Assembly: GCA_031295725.1 (NCBI GenBank) | Contig: JAUMNV010000017.1 | Coordinates: 1-23,788, forward strand | Origin: Collinsella sp. | Lineage (GTDB): Bacteria; Actinomycetota; Coriobacteriia; Coriobacteriales; Coriobacteriaceae | Length of the DNA stretch: 23,788 bases | Direction: 5' to 3' | In this document: positions 16,882 to 23,788 of the stretch, in pieces | How positions within the stretch are numbered: the first letter of the stretch is position 1 | Layout of the letters: each line of letters begins with the position of its first letter | Notes under the pieces: model-generated | Told to the model about the DNA's origin: nothing | The model's input: only the letters and a program-made list of their open reading frames with translations | Databases searched by the model: none | Position numbers and translations under genes: made by a program

Positions 16882-19053
16882 TTAGATAAACGGACGGGCT
16901 GCGCCGATCACATTTCCCCTAGCGCTGACGGGATGAATACCGACACCCTGATGAGGCCAGGAGTCAATCATCATACCGCCGCCAAGTGCGATTGCGATAT
17001 GCCCGCGATAATAAATCACATCGCCACGCTGAATCGAGCTGGTGCTCACGGGCATAAAGATGTTGCTTCGATACCAATTCATCGAATTGTAGGTTTGGCT
17101 TGGATCCCAGCGATGGTTATAAGGGTTGTAAACACCCATATCCATGCCAGTAGCATAAAGACATTGCAAGACAAAACCAGAGCAATCAACAGCCCCGCCG
17201 GGAGCGGTAGACCAAGGCTCAATATATTGCGTACCGATATATTCGTAAGCACGCTGAATAAAGGCATTCACGCAATCTTCCCGCGTCGCTTCGACAGAAA
17301 TGCGAGAAGGAGTCACATAGGTAAAGTAGCCAGTGCAGTAGCTAGGCAACTGAACAGTCCAAGAGCTGACCTGGGGATACTGCGGAGGATTTTGCCAGCC
17401 AACCTTGTCGCACTGGCCATCGCTCCAGAAAATTCGACGCACGCCATCGATGGTTCTTGCGCCTGTTGCCATAGCACCGCTGCCGTCTAGCCAATACCAC
17501 TTACCCGAATCTTTAAGCCAGCTAACATGCATGCTGCCGTTGGAGTCAAGGTAATACCATGTTCCATTGAGGCATTTCCAACCAGTTGCCATTTTTCCGT
17601 CGGCGTTTAGGTAATACCATGCACCGTCAGTAAAAACCCATCCAGTTTTCATCGCACCAGAATCGGCATCAAGCCAATACCAATCGCCATCAATCTGCAG
17701 CCATCCACGATGAATGACGCCCGTTCCGGGCTCAGCATAAAACCTTTGATTTGCAACATTAACCCAACCGGACGCAACCTGCCAGCCATCAGCTCCAGCT
17801 GTTTTTAGGATAGTACCGTTTTCGCGGATCACATCTTTGCAAAGATATCCATTGCCATCGGCATATCTTTCTACGCCGTCTTTAACGGTAATCCAGCTTG
17901 ACACCACAAGTCTACCGCTCAGGTTTGCGAAACAATCGTTGCCGCCCACCTCAAATAAGCCCGTTTTCATGAGATGGCTAGCAGGGTCCAGGTAATACCA
18001 ACTCACGCCCTCTTTATACCAGCCAGAAATAAGCGCGCCAGATTCAGAGGCAAAATACCAGCCGTCCTCGGACTGAGCCCAACCAATAGCCATAGTCCCA
18101 TTCGAATTCAAATAATATGCTGCATTGCCAAGGTCTAAATACCCAACAGACATTTTGCCGTCGGAAGCCGGATCGAGATAATACCAGGTTCCGTTAACGA
18201 GTTGCCAGCCAGTGACCGCAATACCATTAGAGCAGTAATACCAATCTACTCCATCTTTGAACCATCCATTTACGAGGCCATAGTCGCCAAAAATGTAGGT
18301 ACTTCCATCGATCTCGTGACGACCTTTGAACATAGCCAGCGTCTGAGAGTCAAAATAATAGCGAGTCCCACCTATCGTCTGCCATGACGAAGCAAGTGCG
18401 CCCGATGGATATGCCCAGTACCAATTCCCGTCAACGAGAATCCAGCCGGTTTTCATAGCACCAGTGGCATCTAAATAGTATTTCCCGCTCCCGAGGTCGA
18501 CAAAACCAACCTGCATTATATGGGTGGCAGGATCCAGGTAATACCATGTGCCGTCTTGATAAAACCAATCAGCAGCTAAATCGCCTCCAGCATTGGCATA
18601 AAACCAATTTCCATCTGAGTTACATAGCCAGCAGTTCTGATATAGCGCGCCAAAAGGCGTTGCGGCATTGCCGTCATTCGCATAAAACGAAGCAGTCGAT
18701 CCGCCAGCATCGGTCACATTGAAATAACCTGTCTGCATTGCACCATCATTGGCCGGATCAAGCCAATACCAATAGCCCCCGCTTTGCAGCCAGCCAGTTT
18801 GGTGTTTACCGTTTTTTCCGTAATACCAAACTCCAGACGACTCGTCTCGTTGCCAGCCATCTTTTATGACGGAAGAATTATCAGGTTGCAAATCATCGGA
18901 AACCACAGAAGAAAAATCCGCTTTTGACTCAATACTCTGAGCCTCAACGGAATCCTGTGCAAACGCGACATTCGCACTCAGGGGCAAGCAGCAAGCAGTG
19001 ATTAATGACGCAGCAGCACAAACAAGCGTGGCCTTCTTTTCGAATCGATACAT
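16882..19053 (-). CDS. Secreted choline-binding-repeat protein with NlpC/P60 endopeptidase domain
   Basis: A 723-residue secreted protein. Residues 1-32 are a signal peptide (basic start, hydrophobic core, NVAFA before QDSVEA). Residues about 65-555 are more than 20 aromatic repeats of the GWxxxxGxWYYLDxxxGxMxTGW kind, some with degenerate spacers. Residues about 587-723 are an NlpC/P60 domain with VDCSGFVLQ (Cys 624) and GHIAIALGGG (His 685), which normally cleaves the gamma-D-Glu to diamino-acid bond in peptidoglycan stems. The ATG at 19053 has a very good GGGAGGG site 7 bases upstream. Its promoter region is shared with the divergent licCA gene, so the wall enzyme and the choline pathway may be expressed together. 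The downstream L,D-transpeptidase gene probably shares its transcript. Confidence 0.92.
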   Translation of the reverse strand: MYRFEKKATLVCAAASLITACCLPLSANVAFAQDSVEAQSIESKADFSSVVSDDLQPDNSSVIKDGWQRDESSGVWYYGKNGKHQTGWLQSGGYWYWLDPANDGAMQTGYFNVTDAGGSTASFYANDGNAATPFGALYQNCWLCNSDGNWFYANAGGDLAADWFYQDGTWYYLDPATHIMQVGFVDLGSGKYYLDATGAMKTGWILVDGNWYWAYPSGALASSWQTIGGTRYYFDSQTLAMFKGRHEIDGSTYIFGDYGLVNGWFKDGVDWYYCSNGIAVTGWQLVNGTWYYLDPASDGKMSVGYLDLGNAAYYLNSNGTMAIGWAQSEDGWYFASESGALISGWYKEGVSWYYLDPASHLMKTGLFEVGGNDCFANLSGRLVVSSWITVKDGVERYADGNGYLCKDVIRENGTILKTAGADGWQVASGWVNVANQRFYAEPGTGVIHRGWLQIDGDWYWLDADSGAMKTGWVFTDGAWYYLNADGKMATGWKCLNGTWYYLDSNGSMHVSWLKDSGKWYWLDGSGAMATGARTIDGVRRIFWSDGQCDKVGWQNPPQYPQVSSWTVQLPSYCTGYFTYVTPSRISVEATREDCVNAFIQRAYEYIGTQYIEPWSTAPGGAVDCSGFVLQCLYATGMDMGVYNPYNHRWDPSQTYNSMNWYRSNIFMPVSTSSIQRGDVIYYRGHIAIALGGGMMIDSWPHQGVGIHPVSARGNVIGAARPFI

Positions 19054-19139
19054 AAGCGACCCTCCCAGATATCCTATTTAGTTATTTTAATCCACCTTTC
19101 GAGATTGATTTTCGCTACTTTCTGTTCAGTCTATGTAGC

Positions 19140-19181
19140 TAAATACAATTGATTGAACATATCGTTCAATCATTCTATTCT
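19140..19181. promoter_or_regulatory. Divergent promoter with a dyad operator (licCA and NlpC repeat protein)
   Basis: A perfect 9-bp dyad TGATTGAAC-N5-GTTCAATCA spans 19150-19172. Rightward, TTGAAC (19153-19158) lies 17 bases before TATTCT (19176-19181), a good promoter with a leader of about 30 bases to the licCA GTG. Leftward, the other arm reads TTGAAC (complement of 19164-19169), 18 bases from a weak TATTTA (complement of 19140-19145). The two arms thus supply -35 boxes for both directions, and a protein on the dyad would control both genes. Confidence 0.55.
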
Positions 19182-19218
19182 TTTCCTAAGCAATGAACAT
19201 CTTAATTGGAGGCCTGCA

Positions 19219-20991
19219 GTGGAACTGACCAAGCGTAACTTTACAGTTCTGTACGAATACCTAAAGAACCCATATGCCAGCCAGCGAGAAGTTGCCGAGC
19301 GCACCGGCCTTTCACTTGGATCAGTAAACGCAGCGAATAAAGAGCTCACGAATGAGGGGCTTCTCGAATCGGACAGCCTAACCGACGGCGGTTACGAAGC
19401 GCTTCATCCCTATAAGGTTGAAAACGCAGTGATATTGGCTGCGGGGCTTTCGAGCCGCTTTGCTCCCATTTCGTATGAAAAGCCCAAAGGCCTTTTAAAA
19501 GTACGTGGTGAGATCCTCATTGAGCGACAGATTAGGCAGCTGCAAGACGCAGGTATCAGCAATATCACCGTCGTTGTCGGCTATAAAAAAGAATATTTCT
19601 TCTATCTCGAAAGCAAGTTCGGCGTCTCGATTGTCGTCAACAACGAATATGCATCCAAAAATAACCACGCATCGCTTATGTGCGTAAAAGAGCGGCTTGG
19701 CAACACCTATATTTGCTCAAGCGATGATTACCTTCTAAACAATCCGTTCGAAGCATACGTTTGGAAAGCATTTTATTCTGCTCAATATGCTGAAGGCGCC
19801 ACCAAAGAATGGTGCATTCAAACCGGAGCAATGGACAGAATTACCAATGTTACGATTGGCGGTTCCGATGCTTGGTATATGCTCGGACATGTCTACTTTG
19901 ATAAAGCCTTCTCGCTTGCATTTAAGCAGATTCTCGAAACGGAATATAACAAGCCCGAAACAACGGACAAGCTTTGGGAAGATCTATATATCGAGCACAT
20001 CAAGGAGCTCGATATGGTTATCAAGAAGTATCCTGAGGGCGAGATCAACGAATTCGATTCTCTTGATGAGCTGCGTGCCTTTGATCCGCATTTTATCGAA
20101 AACGTTGACTCCGATATTTTCGATAACATCGAGCAAGTGCTCGGCTGCTCCAAAACAGAGATTCACGACGTTTATCCCCTTAAACAAGGTCTTACGAATC
20201 TATCGTGCCACTTTAGAACCAATGACGGAGAGTACGTTTACCGCCATCCGGGAGTCGGGACCGAACTGCTTATTAACAGAAATGGAGAAGTAGCCGCACT
20301 TAAAAAGGCCAAGGAGCTCGGCCTTGACGACACGTTCATTCATGAGGACCCAAAGCGTGGTTGGAAAATTTCGAAGTTTGTACCCAACGCAAAGCAGCCT
20401 GACCCGCATGATCCTGCCCAAATGAATCGAATGATGCAGATGTGTCGTTCGCTTCACGAGAGTGGTGCAAATGTTGAAACCGAATTTGACTTCTACCTCG
20501 AAGCGAAGCGCTACGAATCACTTCTTCTGGAAAAAGGTCCCATCGACATTCCAGGCTACAGGGAAATGTCCGCCGAAATCGATGAATTGGAGCACTTTGT
20601 ACAGGCCGATAATGCACCAAAATGCCTTTGCCACAATGACTTCTTTTACCTCAATTTCCTTATCGATGAGAACGACAAGTACTATCTCATTGACTGGGAA
20701 TATGCTGGCATGAGCGATTACGCAAACGATTTTGGAACATGCAGTGTCTGCTGCGAGCTTTCCGAAGATGAAGTCGACCGCGCGCTTGATGCATATTTTG
20801 GGCGCAAGGCAACAAACAACGAAATTGCGCATAACTATGCGCACATTGCCCTTGCAGGATGGTGCTGGTACCTCTGGTCTCTTCTGAAAGAAGCCGAAGG
20901 CGACTTCGTGGGCGAATGGCTCTATATCTACTTCAATTACGGTGCCAAATACCTCAAAAAGGCACTGGAGATCTATCGGAAAGGTGAGTAA
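19219..20991 (+). CDS. licCA: HTH + phosphocholine cytidylyltransferase (LicC) + choline kinase (LicA) fusion
   Basis: A 590-residue cytoplasmic protein in three parts. Residues 1-62 form a winged helix-turn-helix of MarR-like shape (SQREVAERTGLSLGSVNAAN as recognition region). Residues 68-290 are a nucleotidyltransferase like LicC, with LAAGLSSRF (73-81), KPKGLLKV (88-95) and a SDD acidic pair (168-170). Residues 305-585 are a LicA-type choline kinase with CHNDFFYLNFL (471-481, the Brenner HxDxxxxN motif) and IDWEYAG (491-497). Together they would phosphorylate choline and activate it to CDP-choline for LicD. I chose GTG 19219 because GGAGG (19208-19212) sits 6 bases upstream; earlier in-frame codons fall inside the promoter dyad. 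licB follows after 2 bases. Whether the HTH binds DNA is not known from sequence. Confidence 0.92.
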   Translation: MELTKRNFTVLYEYLKNPYASQREVAERTGLSLGSVNAANKELTNEGLLESDSLTDGGYEALHPYKVENAVILAAGLSSRFAPISYEKPKGLLKVRGEILIERQIRQLQDAGISNITVVVGYKKEYFFYLESKFGVSIVVNNEYASKNNHASLMCVKERLGNTYICSSDDYLLNNPFEAYVWKAFYSAQYAEGATKEWCIQTGAMDRITNVTIGGSDAWYMLGHVYFDKAFSLAFKQILETEYNKPETTDKLWEDLYIEHIKELDMVIKKYPEGEINEFDSLDELRAFDPHFIENVDSDIFDNIEQVLGCSKTEIHDVYPLKQGLTNLSCHFRTNDGEYVYRHPGVGTELLINRNGEVAALKKAKELGLDDTFIHEDPKRGWKISKFVPNAKQPDPHDPAQMNRMMQMCRSLHESGANVETEFDFYLEAKRYESLLLEKGPIDIPGYREMSAEIDELEHFVQADNAPKCLCHNDFFYLNFLIDENDKYYLIDWEYAGMSDYANDFGTCSVCCELSEDEVDRALDAYFGRKATNNEIAHNYAHIALAGWCWYLWSLLKEAEGDFVGEWLYIYFNYGAKYLKKALEIYRKGE

Positions 20992-20993
20992 CG

Positions 20994-21935
20994 ATGCAAT
21001 TCGGCTTTTTTAGCGGTCTTCTTTGGGGCCTTGATACAGTAATTCTTGGAATCGGCTTGGCGCTTGCGCCCTATATTGGATCGGCGGAAGCGCTTGCATG
21101 CGCCTCCATTGCGGGATCCTTTCTCCATGATGCCTTCTGTGCAATTTGGCTCTTTGGCTACATGGGAGTCCGAGGCAGACTAAAAGACACGCTCGCTGCA
21201 CTTAAAACTCGTTCGGGCAAGGTCGTCATCGCCGGCGCCCTACTCGGTGGACCTATCGGAATGACCGGCTACGTATTGGCAATTAATAACATCGGAGCTG
21301 CCTACACGGCAATCATCTCCGCCTTCTATCCCGCAGTCGGAGCATTCCTTTCCTTCGTACTGCTGAAGGAGAAAATGGGCAAAGGCCAGATTCTTTCCCT
21401 TCTCGTTGCTCTTTGCGGTGTAATGACGATGGGCTATCTATCGGCCGGATCGAGCGAGATTGCAAATGCCCCCCTCGGCTTACTCGGCGCAGTGCTTGCC
21501 GTTATTGGATGGGGATCCGAAGCGGTGCTGTGCGCATGGGGAATGAAAGATGATGCCGTTGATGACGAAACAGCTTTGCAAATCCGCGAAACTACAAGTG
21601 CGCTTGTTTATGGAGCGCTCGTACTCCCCCTCTTCGGAGCATGGCATTTCACGTTGGGCGCTATCCCAAGCATGCCCACATTGATTATTGCACTCGCCGG
21701 ACTCGCAGGAACTGCATCCTATCTGTTCTATTACAAGGGCATTGCGGCAATCGGAGCAGCGCGTGCGATGGCTCTGAATATCTCCTATTCGGCATGGTCA
21801 GTGGTCTTTGGCCTGATCTTGCTTGGAACAATTCCCGACATGGCATCCGTAATCTGCTGCGTTGTAATTGTATGCGGAACAGTTTTGGCAGCCAGTAACT
21901 GGGACGAACTATTTGGACGTAAGAAGACGGCGTAG
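20994..21935 (+). CDS. licB: LicB-like choline transporter (DMT/EamA family)
   Basis: A 313-residue inner-membrane protein of the drug/metabolite transporter superfamily with ten hydrophobic helices in two EamA repeats. The first repeat includes the GPIGMTGYVLAINNIGAAYT segment (85-104) and the YPAVGAFLSFVLLKEKM run typical of EamA domains; the second repeat has YYKGIAAIGAARAMALNISY and a last helix before the charged tail WDELFGRKK. In lic1-type loci LicB is the high-affinity choline permease. Its position 2 bases after the licCA stop, with an AAAGGTGAG site inside that gene's end, makes co-translation nearly certain and supports choline as substrate. DMT sequence alone would not fix the substrate. 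A strong terminator follows 19 bases after the stop. Confidence 0.9.
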   Translation: MQFGFFSGLLWGLDTVILGIGLALAPYIGSAEALACASIAGSFLHDAFCAIWLFGYMGVRGRLKDTLAALKTRSGKVVIAGALLGGPIGMTGYVLAINNIGAAYTAIISAFYPAVGAFLSFVLLKEKMGKGQILSLLVALCGVMTMGYLSAGSSEIANAPLGLLGAVLAVIGWGSEAVLCAWGMKDDAVDDETALQIRETTSALVYGALVLPLFGAWHFTLGAIPSMPTLIIALAGLAGTASYLFYYKGIAAIGAARAMALNISYSAWSVVFGLILLGTIPDMASVICCVVIVCGTVLAASNWDELFGRKKTA

Positions 21936-21953
21936 CTAGATTAACAATGTAGC

Positions 21954-21986
21954 AAAAGGGGAGAGCTCGTCGAGCTCTCCCCTTTT
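21954..21986. terminator. Bidirectional rho-independent terminator
   Basis: AAAAGGGGAGAGCTC (21954-21968), a 3-base loop, then its exact 15-base complement ending in TTTT (21972-21986). The A-run on one side and T-run on the other make it work in both directions, for licB and for the convergent C39 repeat protein that ends at 21997. Confidence 0.9.
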
Positions 21987-21996
21987 AGCATCATGG

Positions 21997-23788
21997 CTAT
22001 TCAATTACCACGGCCTGGCTATCCATCTGTTGCCACGTGCCGAAGAACACTTGGGCATTTCGCGTAACATTGCCGTTAATCGAATCCGAAAGATAGACAA
22101 TTCCCTGCTCGTCATCATAGCCTTTAAGGACTACGGCATGATTACCGCCCCACAGACCATAGGAATGCCCGTTATACCAACGCGCAGCATAACGGCCTCC
22201 TGGCCAACTTCCCCATTCGGTATTCCACATCTCAACAGGTTGACCACAGGTCAGCCTGTTCTTAATGGAAGAAATTGACGAGAAAGAGACGTCTTTTGCC
22301 TGCTTGCCACTTCCAGCAGCACGCAGAAAGTTATTACCAGCAATAGTAATCGCAGGTGCGACGCATCCCATGAGACCCCCGCTGCTACGCCTTGGATTGC
22401 CATCAAAAGCGGTAACAAAATTGCCATTACTTCCCTTGGGCAAATAGTAATCCGCAATAATCGTCTTACCTAAACCGAAACCATAGTAGTTAAGCAAGTT
22501 TGTAAGGGCAACCGACTCACAGCCAGTAGGAAGTTCCGGGTACTGCGAATAGCACGGGACATCGACCCAAGCGCCAACCATTGCGCCGGATGAACTGAAC
22601 TTGTAGTCAGTAGAGCCGATCCAATACCAACCGTTGCTCAACATTACTCCCCCACGTGCGGCATCAAGGTAATACCATGTGTCCCCACGGGAAAACCATC
22701 CCGTTTTCATTATGCCAGAAGCGGAATCTAGCCAGTACCAGTTACCGCCATCGTTAAGCCAGCCGGTCGCCATTCGACCATCCGAGTTAAAGTAATACCA
22801 AGACCCAGCAATTTGCTGCCATCCAGTCAGAATTACCCCATTAGCAGAACAATAATATCGAGAACCCTGACTCTCAATCCAGCCCGTTCTGGCATTACCG
22901 TCATCGTCAATCAGCTGGATTCCCGAATCGGTCATTATGCCTTTAAGGTCAATTGCGCCGCTGGATGACGAATGATACATCCAAGACCCATCACCGTTTG
23001 ACCAGCAATTAGCCATCATCTTGCCGGTACTATTAAATATGTATTCACATGATCCGATAGTTTGAACGCCCGTGGTCATGGCATGCGTCGAGGGGTCGAG
23101 CCAGTACCATGCACCGCTTAGGCTGAGCCATCCGGAGGCGAGGGCACCGGAGCCCGTCGCGTAGTACCAGGTCCCGCCGTCGAGCACCCATCCGGTCGCC
23201 ATCGCGCCGGAGGCGCTGAACCAGTACGCTGAGTCGTTGCACACGTGAAGGCCCGTCACCATGGCGCCGCCCGCGTCGGGGTCGAGCCAGTACCAGGAGC
23301 CGCCGGTGTAAAGCCAGCCGGTCGAGGCGATGCCGTTCGCAAACCAGTACCAGGAGCCGTCGACGAGGCCCCATCCGTTAAGGGGGCCGCAGCTGCCGAA
23401 GTAGCGGCGGACGCCCTGCGCATCGGTCTGGTAGCCCGTCAGCATGGCCCCCGTCCGGGCGTCGAAGCAGTAGGGCACGCCGCCGACGGATACGGGGCCG
23501 CGCGCCAGCGCGCCGGATCCCGTCGCGTAGTACCAGGTACCGCCGTCGAGGAGCCATCCGGTAGCCATCGCGCCGGACGCATTAAACCAGTACAGTGAGC
23601 CGTTGCACTCGTGAAAGCCGGTAGCCATGGCGTGCGTCGAGGGGTCAAGCCAGTACCACGTACCGTTTAGGTTGAGCCAGCCGGAGGCGAGGGCGCCGGA
23701 GCCAGTCGCGTAGTACCAGGTCCCGCCGTCGAGGACCCACCCGGTCGCCATGGCGCCGGAGGAGTTGAACCAGTATGCGGAGCCGTTG
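21997..23788 (-). CDS. Choline-binding-repeat protein with C39-type peptidase domain (5' end outside window)
   Basis: The frame is open to the right edge, so the start and any signal peptide are missing; about 597 residues are visible. Numbering from the Met at 23751, residues 1-392 are aromatic repeats, and 395-584 form a peptidase C39-like (Peptidase_C39_2) domain: WVDVPCYSQYPELPTGCESVA with Cys 411, NHAVVLKGYDD with His 538 and YLSDS with Asp 556 as the likely Cys-His-Asp set. Unlike the transporter-linked C39 leader peptidases, this family is secreted; its target is usually unknown and could be wall peptide or protein. Bases 23050-23788 are very GC-rich with nearly identical repeat blocks, while the rest is AT-richer like the island, so the gene looks mosaic. 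It ends 11 bases from the shared terminator. Confidence 0.9.
   Translation of the reverse strand, partial: NGSAYWFNSSGAMATGWVLDGGTWYYATGSGALASGWLNLNGTWYWLDPSTHAMATGFHECNGSLYWFNASGAMATGWLLDGGTWYYATGSGALARGPVSVGGVPYCFDARTGAMLTGYQTDAQGVRRYFGSCGPLNGWGLVDGSWYWFANGIASTGWLYTGGSWYWLDPDAGGAMVTGLHVCNDSAYWFSASGAMATGWVLDGGTWYYATGSGALASGWLSLSGAWYWLDPSTHAMTTGVQTIGSCEYIFNSTGKMMANCWSNGDGSWMYHSSSSGAIDLKGIMTDSGIQLIDDDGNARTGWIESQGSRYYCSANGVILTGWQQIAGSWYYFNSDGRMATGWLNDGGNWYWLDSASGIMKTGWFSRGDTWYYLDAARGGVMLSNGWYWIGSTDYKFSSSGAMVGAWVDVPCYSQYPELPTGCESVALTNLLNYYGFGLGKTIIADYYLPKGSNGNFVTAFDGNPRRSSGGLMGCVAPAITIAGNNFLRAAGSGKQAKDVSFSSISSIKNRLTCGQPVEMWNTEWGSWPGGRYAARWYNGHSYGLWGGNHAVVLKGYDDEQGIVYLSDSINGNVTRNAQVFFGTWQQMDSQAVVIE
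23083..23788 (-). repeat. Long-period duplication inside the C39 repeat protein
   Basis: About 157-163 bases at 23083-23245 recur at 23632-23788 with few changes, a period near 549 bases (183 codons). A third, shorter copy lies around 23518-23610. At protein level the block reads MATGWVLDGGTWYYATGSGA, then LASGW and a WYWLDPSTHAM motif. This is high-order duplication on top of the basic 20-residue repeat and continues past the window edge. Confidence 0.8.

Noticed and set aside
15200..18900. Regularly spaced taatacca-type repeats, which could be taken for a CRISPR array
   Set aside because: They are the reverse complement of codons for the WYY/WYW core of the aromatic repeats in open reading frames, with coding variation between copies and no unique spacers.
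19153..19218. Upstream ATG at 19153 as the licCA start
   Set aside because: It falls inside the promoter dyad and before the predicted transcription start, whereas GTG 19219 has an ideal GGAGG site.
23045..23648. Open frames in other phases and on the other strand within the GC-rich repeat block
   Set aside because: Arg/Pro/Gly-rich translations produced by GC-rich repeats. The C39 repeat-protein frame explains the sequence.

Overview
The window looks like a surface-polysaccharide locus of a Gram-positive anaerobe. My best guess is an actinobacterium of the Coriobacteriia (Collinsella/Olsenella type), inferred from three things: a GC-rich backbone (rfbA at the left edge, and the repeat block at the right edge), an AT-richer polysaccharide island between them, and secreted proteins built from choline-binding-type (CW_binding) repeats. 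No ribosomal or other phylogenetic marker is present, so the taxonomy is inference.

Left edge (1-1550): the 5' two-fifths or so of rfbA (dTDP-glucose synthesis, minus strand), followed by a small scarred mobile-element region with a broken ImmA/IrrE-type peptidase, a two-helix membrane protein and a tRNA 3'-end-like sequence. From about 1600 base composition drops. A large tandem GT2 glycosyltransferase (1730-4315, plus) converges on a secreted repeat protein with a CHAP/NlpC-like hydrolase domain (4507-6354, minus).

Centre (6613-14660, all minus): in transcription order, a truncated unidentified gene, a GT2 glycosyltransferase, a polysaccharide flippase, LicD (phosphocholine transferase family), a GT4 glycosyltransferase, a DUF2142 multi-pass membrane protein, a polyprenyl-phosphate GT2 and a DUF2304 membrane protein. 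This reads as assembly, export and decoration of a cell-wall polysaccharide. The last three could form an extracytoplasmic sugar-addition set.

Right part (14771-23788): two repeat proteins in tandem on the minus strand, one with an L,D-transpeptidase domain (frameshifted) and one with an NlpC/P60 domain. They are divergent from a plus-strand pair: a three-domain HTH + LicC cytidylyltransferase + LicA choline kinase fusion, and the choline transporter LicB. A fourth repeat protein, with a C39-type peptidase domain, converges on licB and runs off the right edge.

Taken together, LicB would import choline, the LicC-LicA fusion would make CDP-choline, LicD would transfer phosphocholine to the polysaccharide, the flippase would export the glycan, and four secreted enzymes carrying choline-binding-type repeats would dock on the decorated wall. 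The whole circuit except the backbone polymerase and ligase is in one window. The likely regulatory signature is a dyad with GATTG/CAATC ends, found in the licCA/repeat-protein divergent promoter and again upstream of the CHAP repeat protein.
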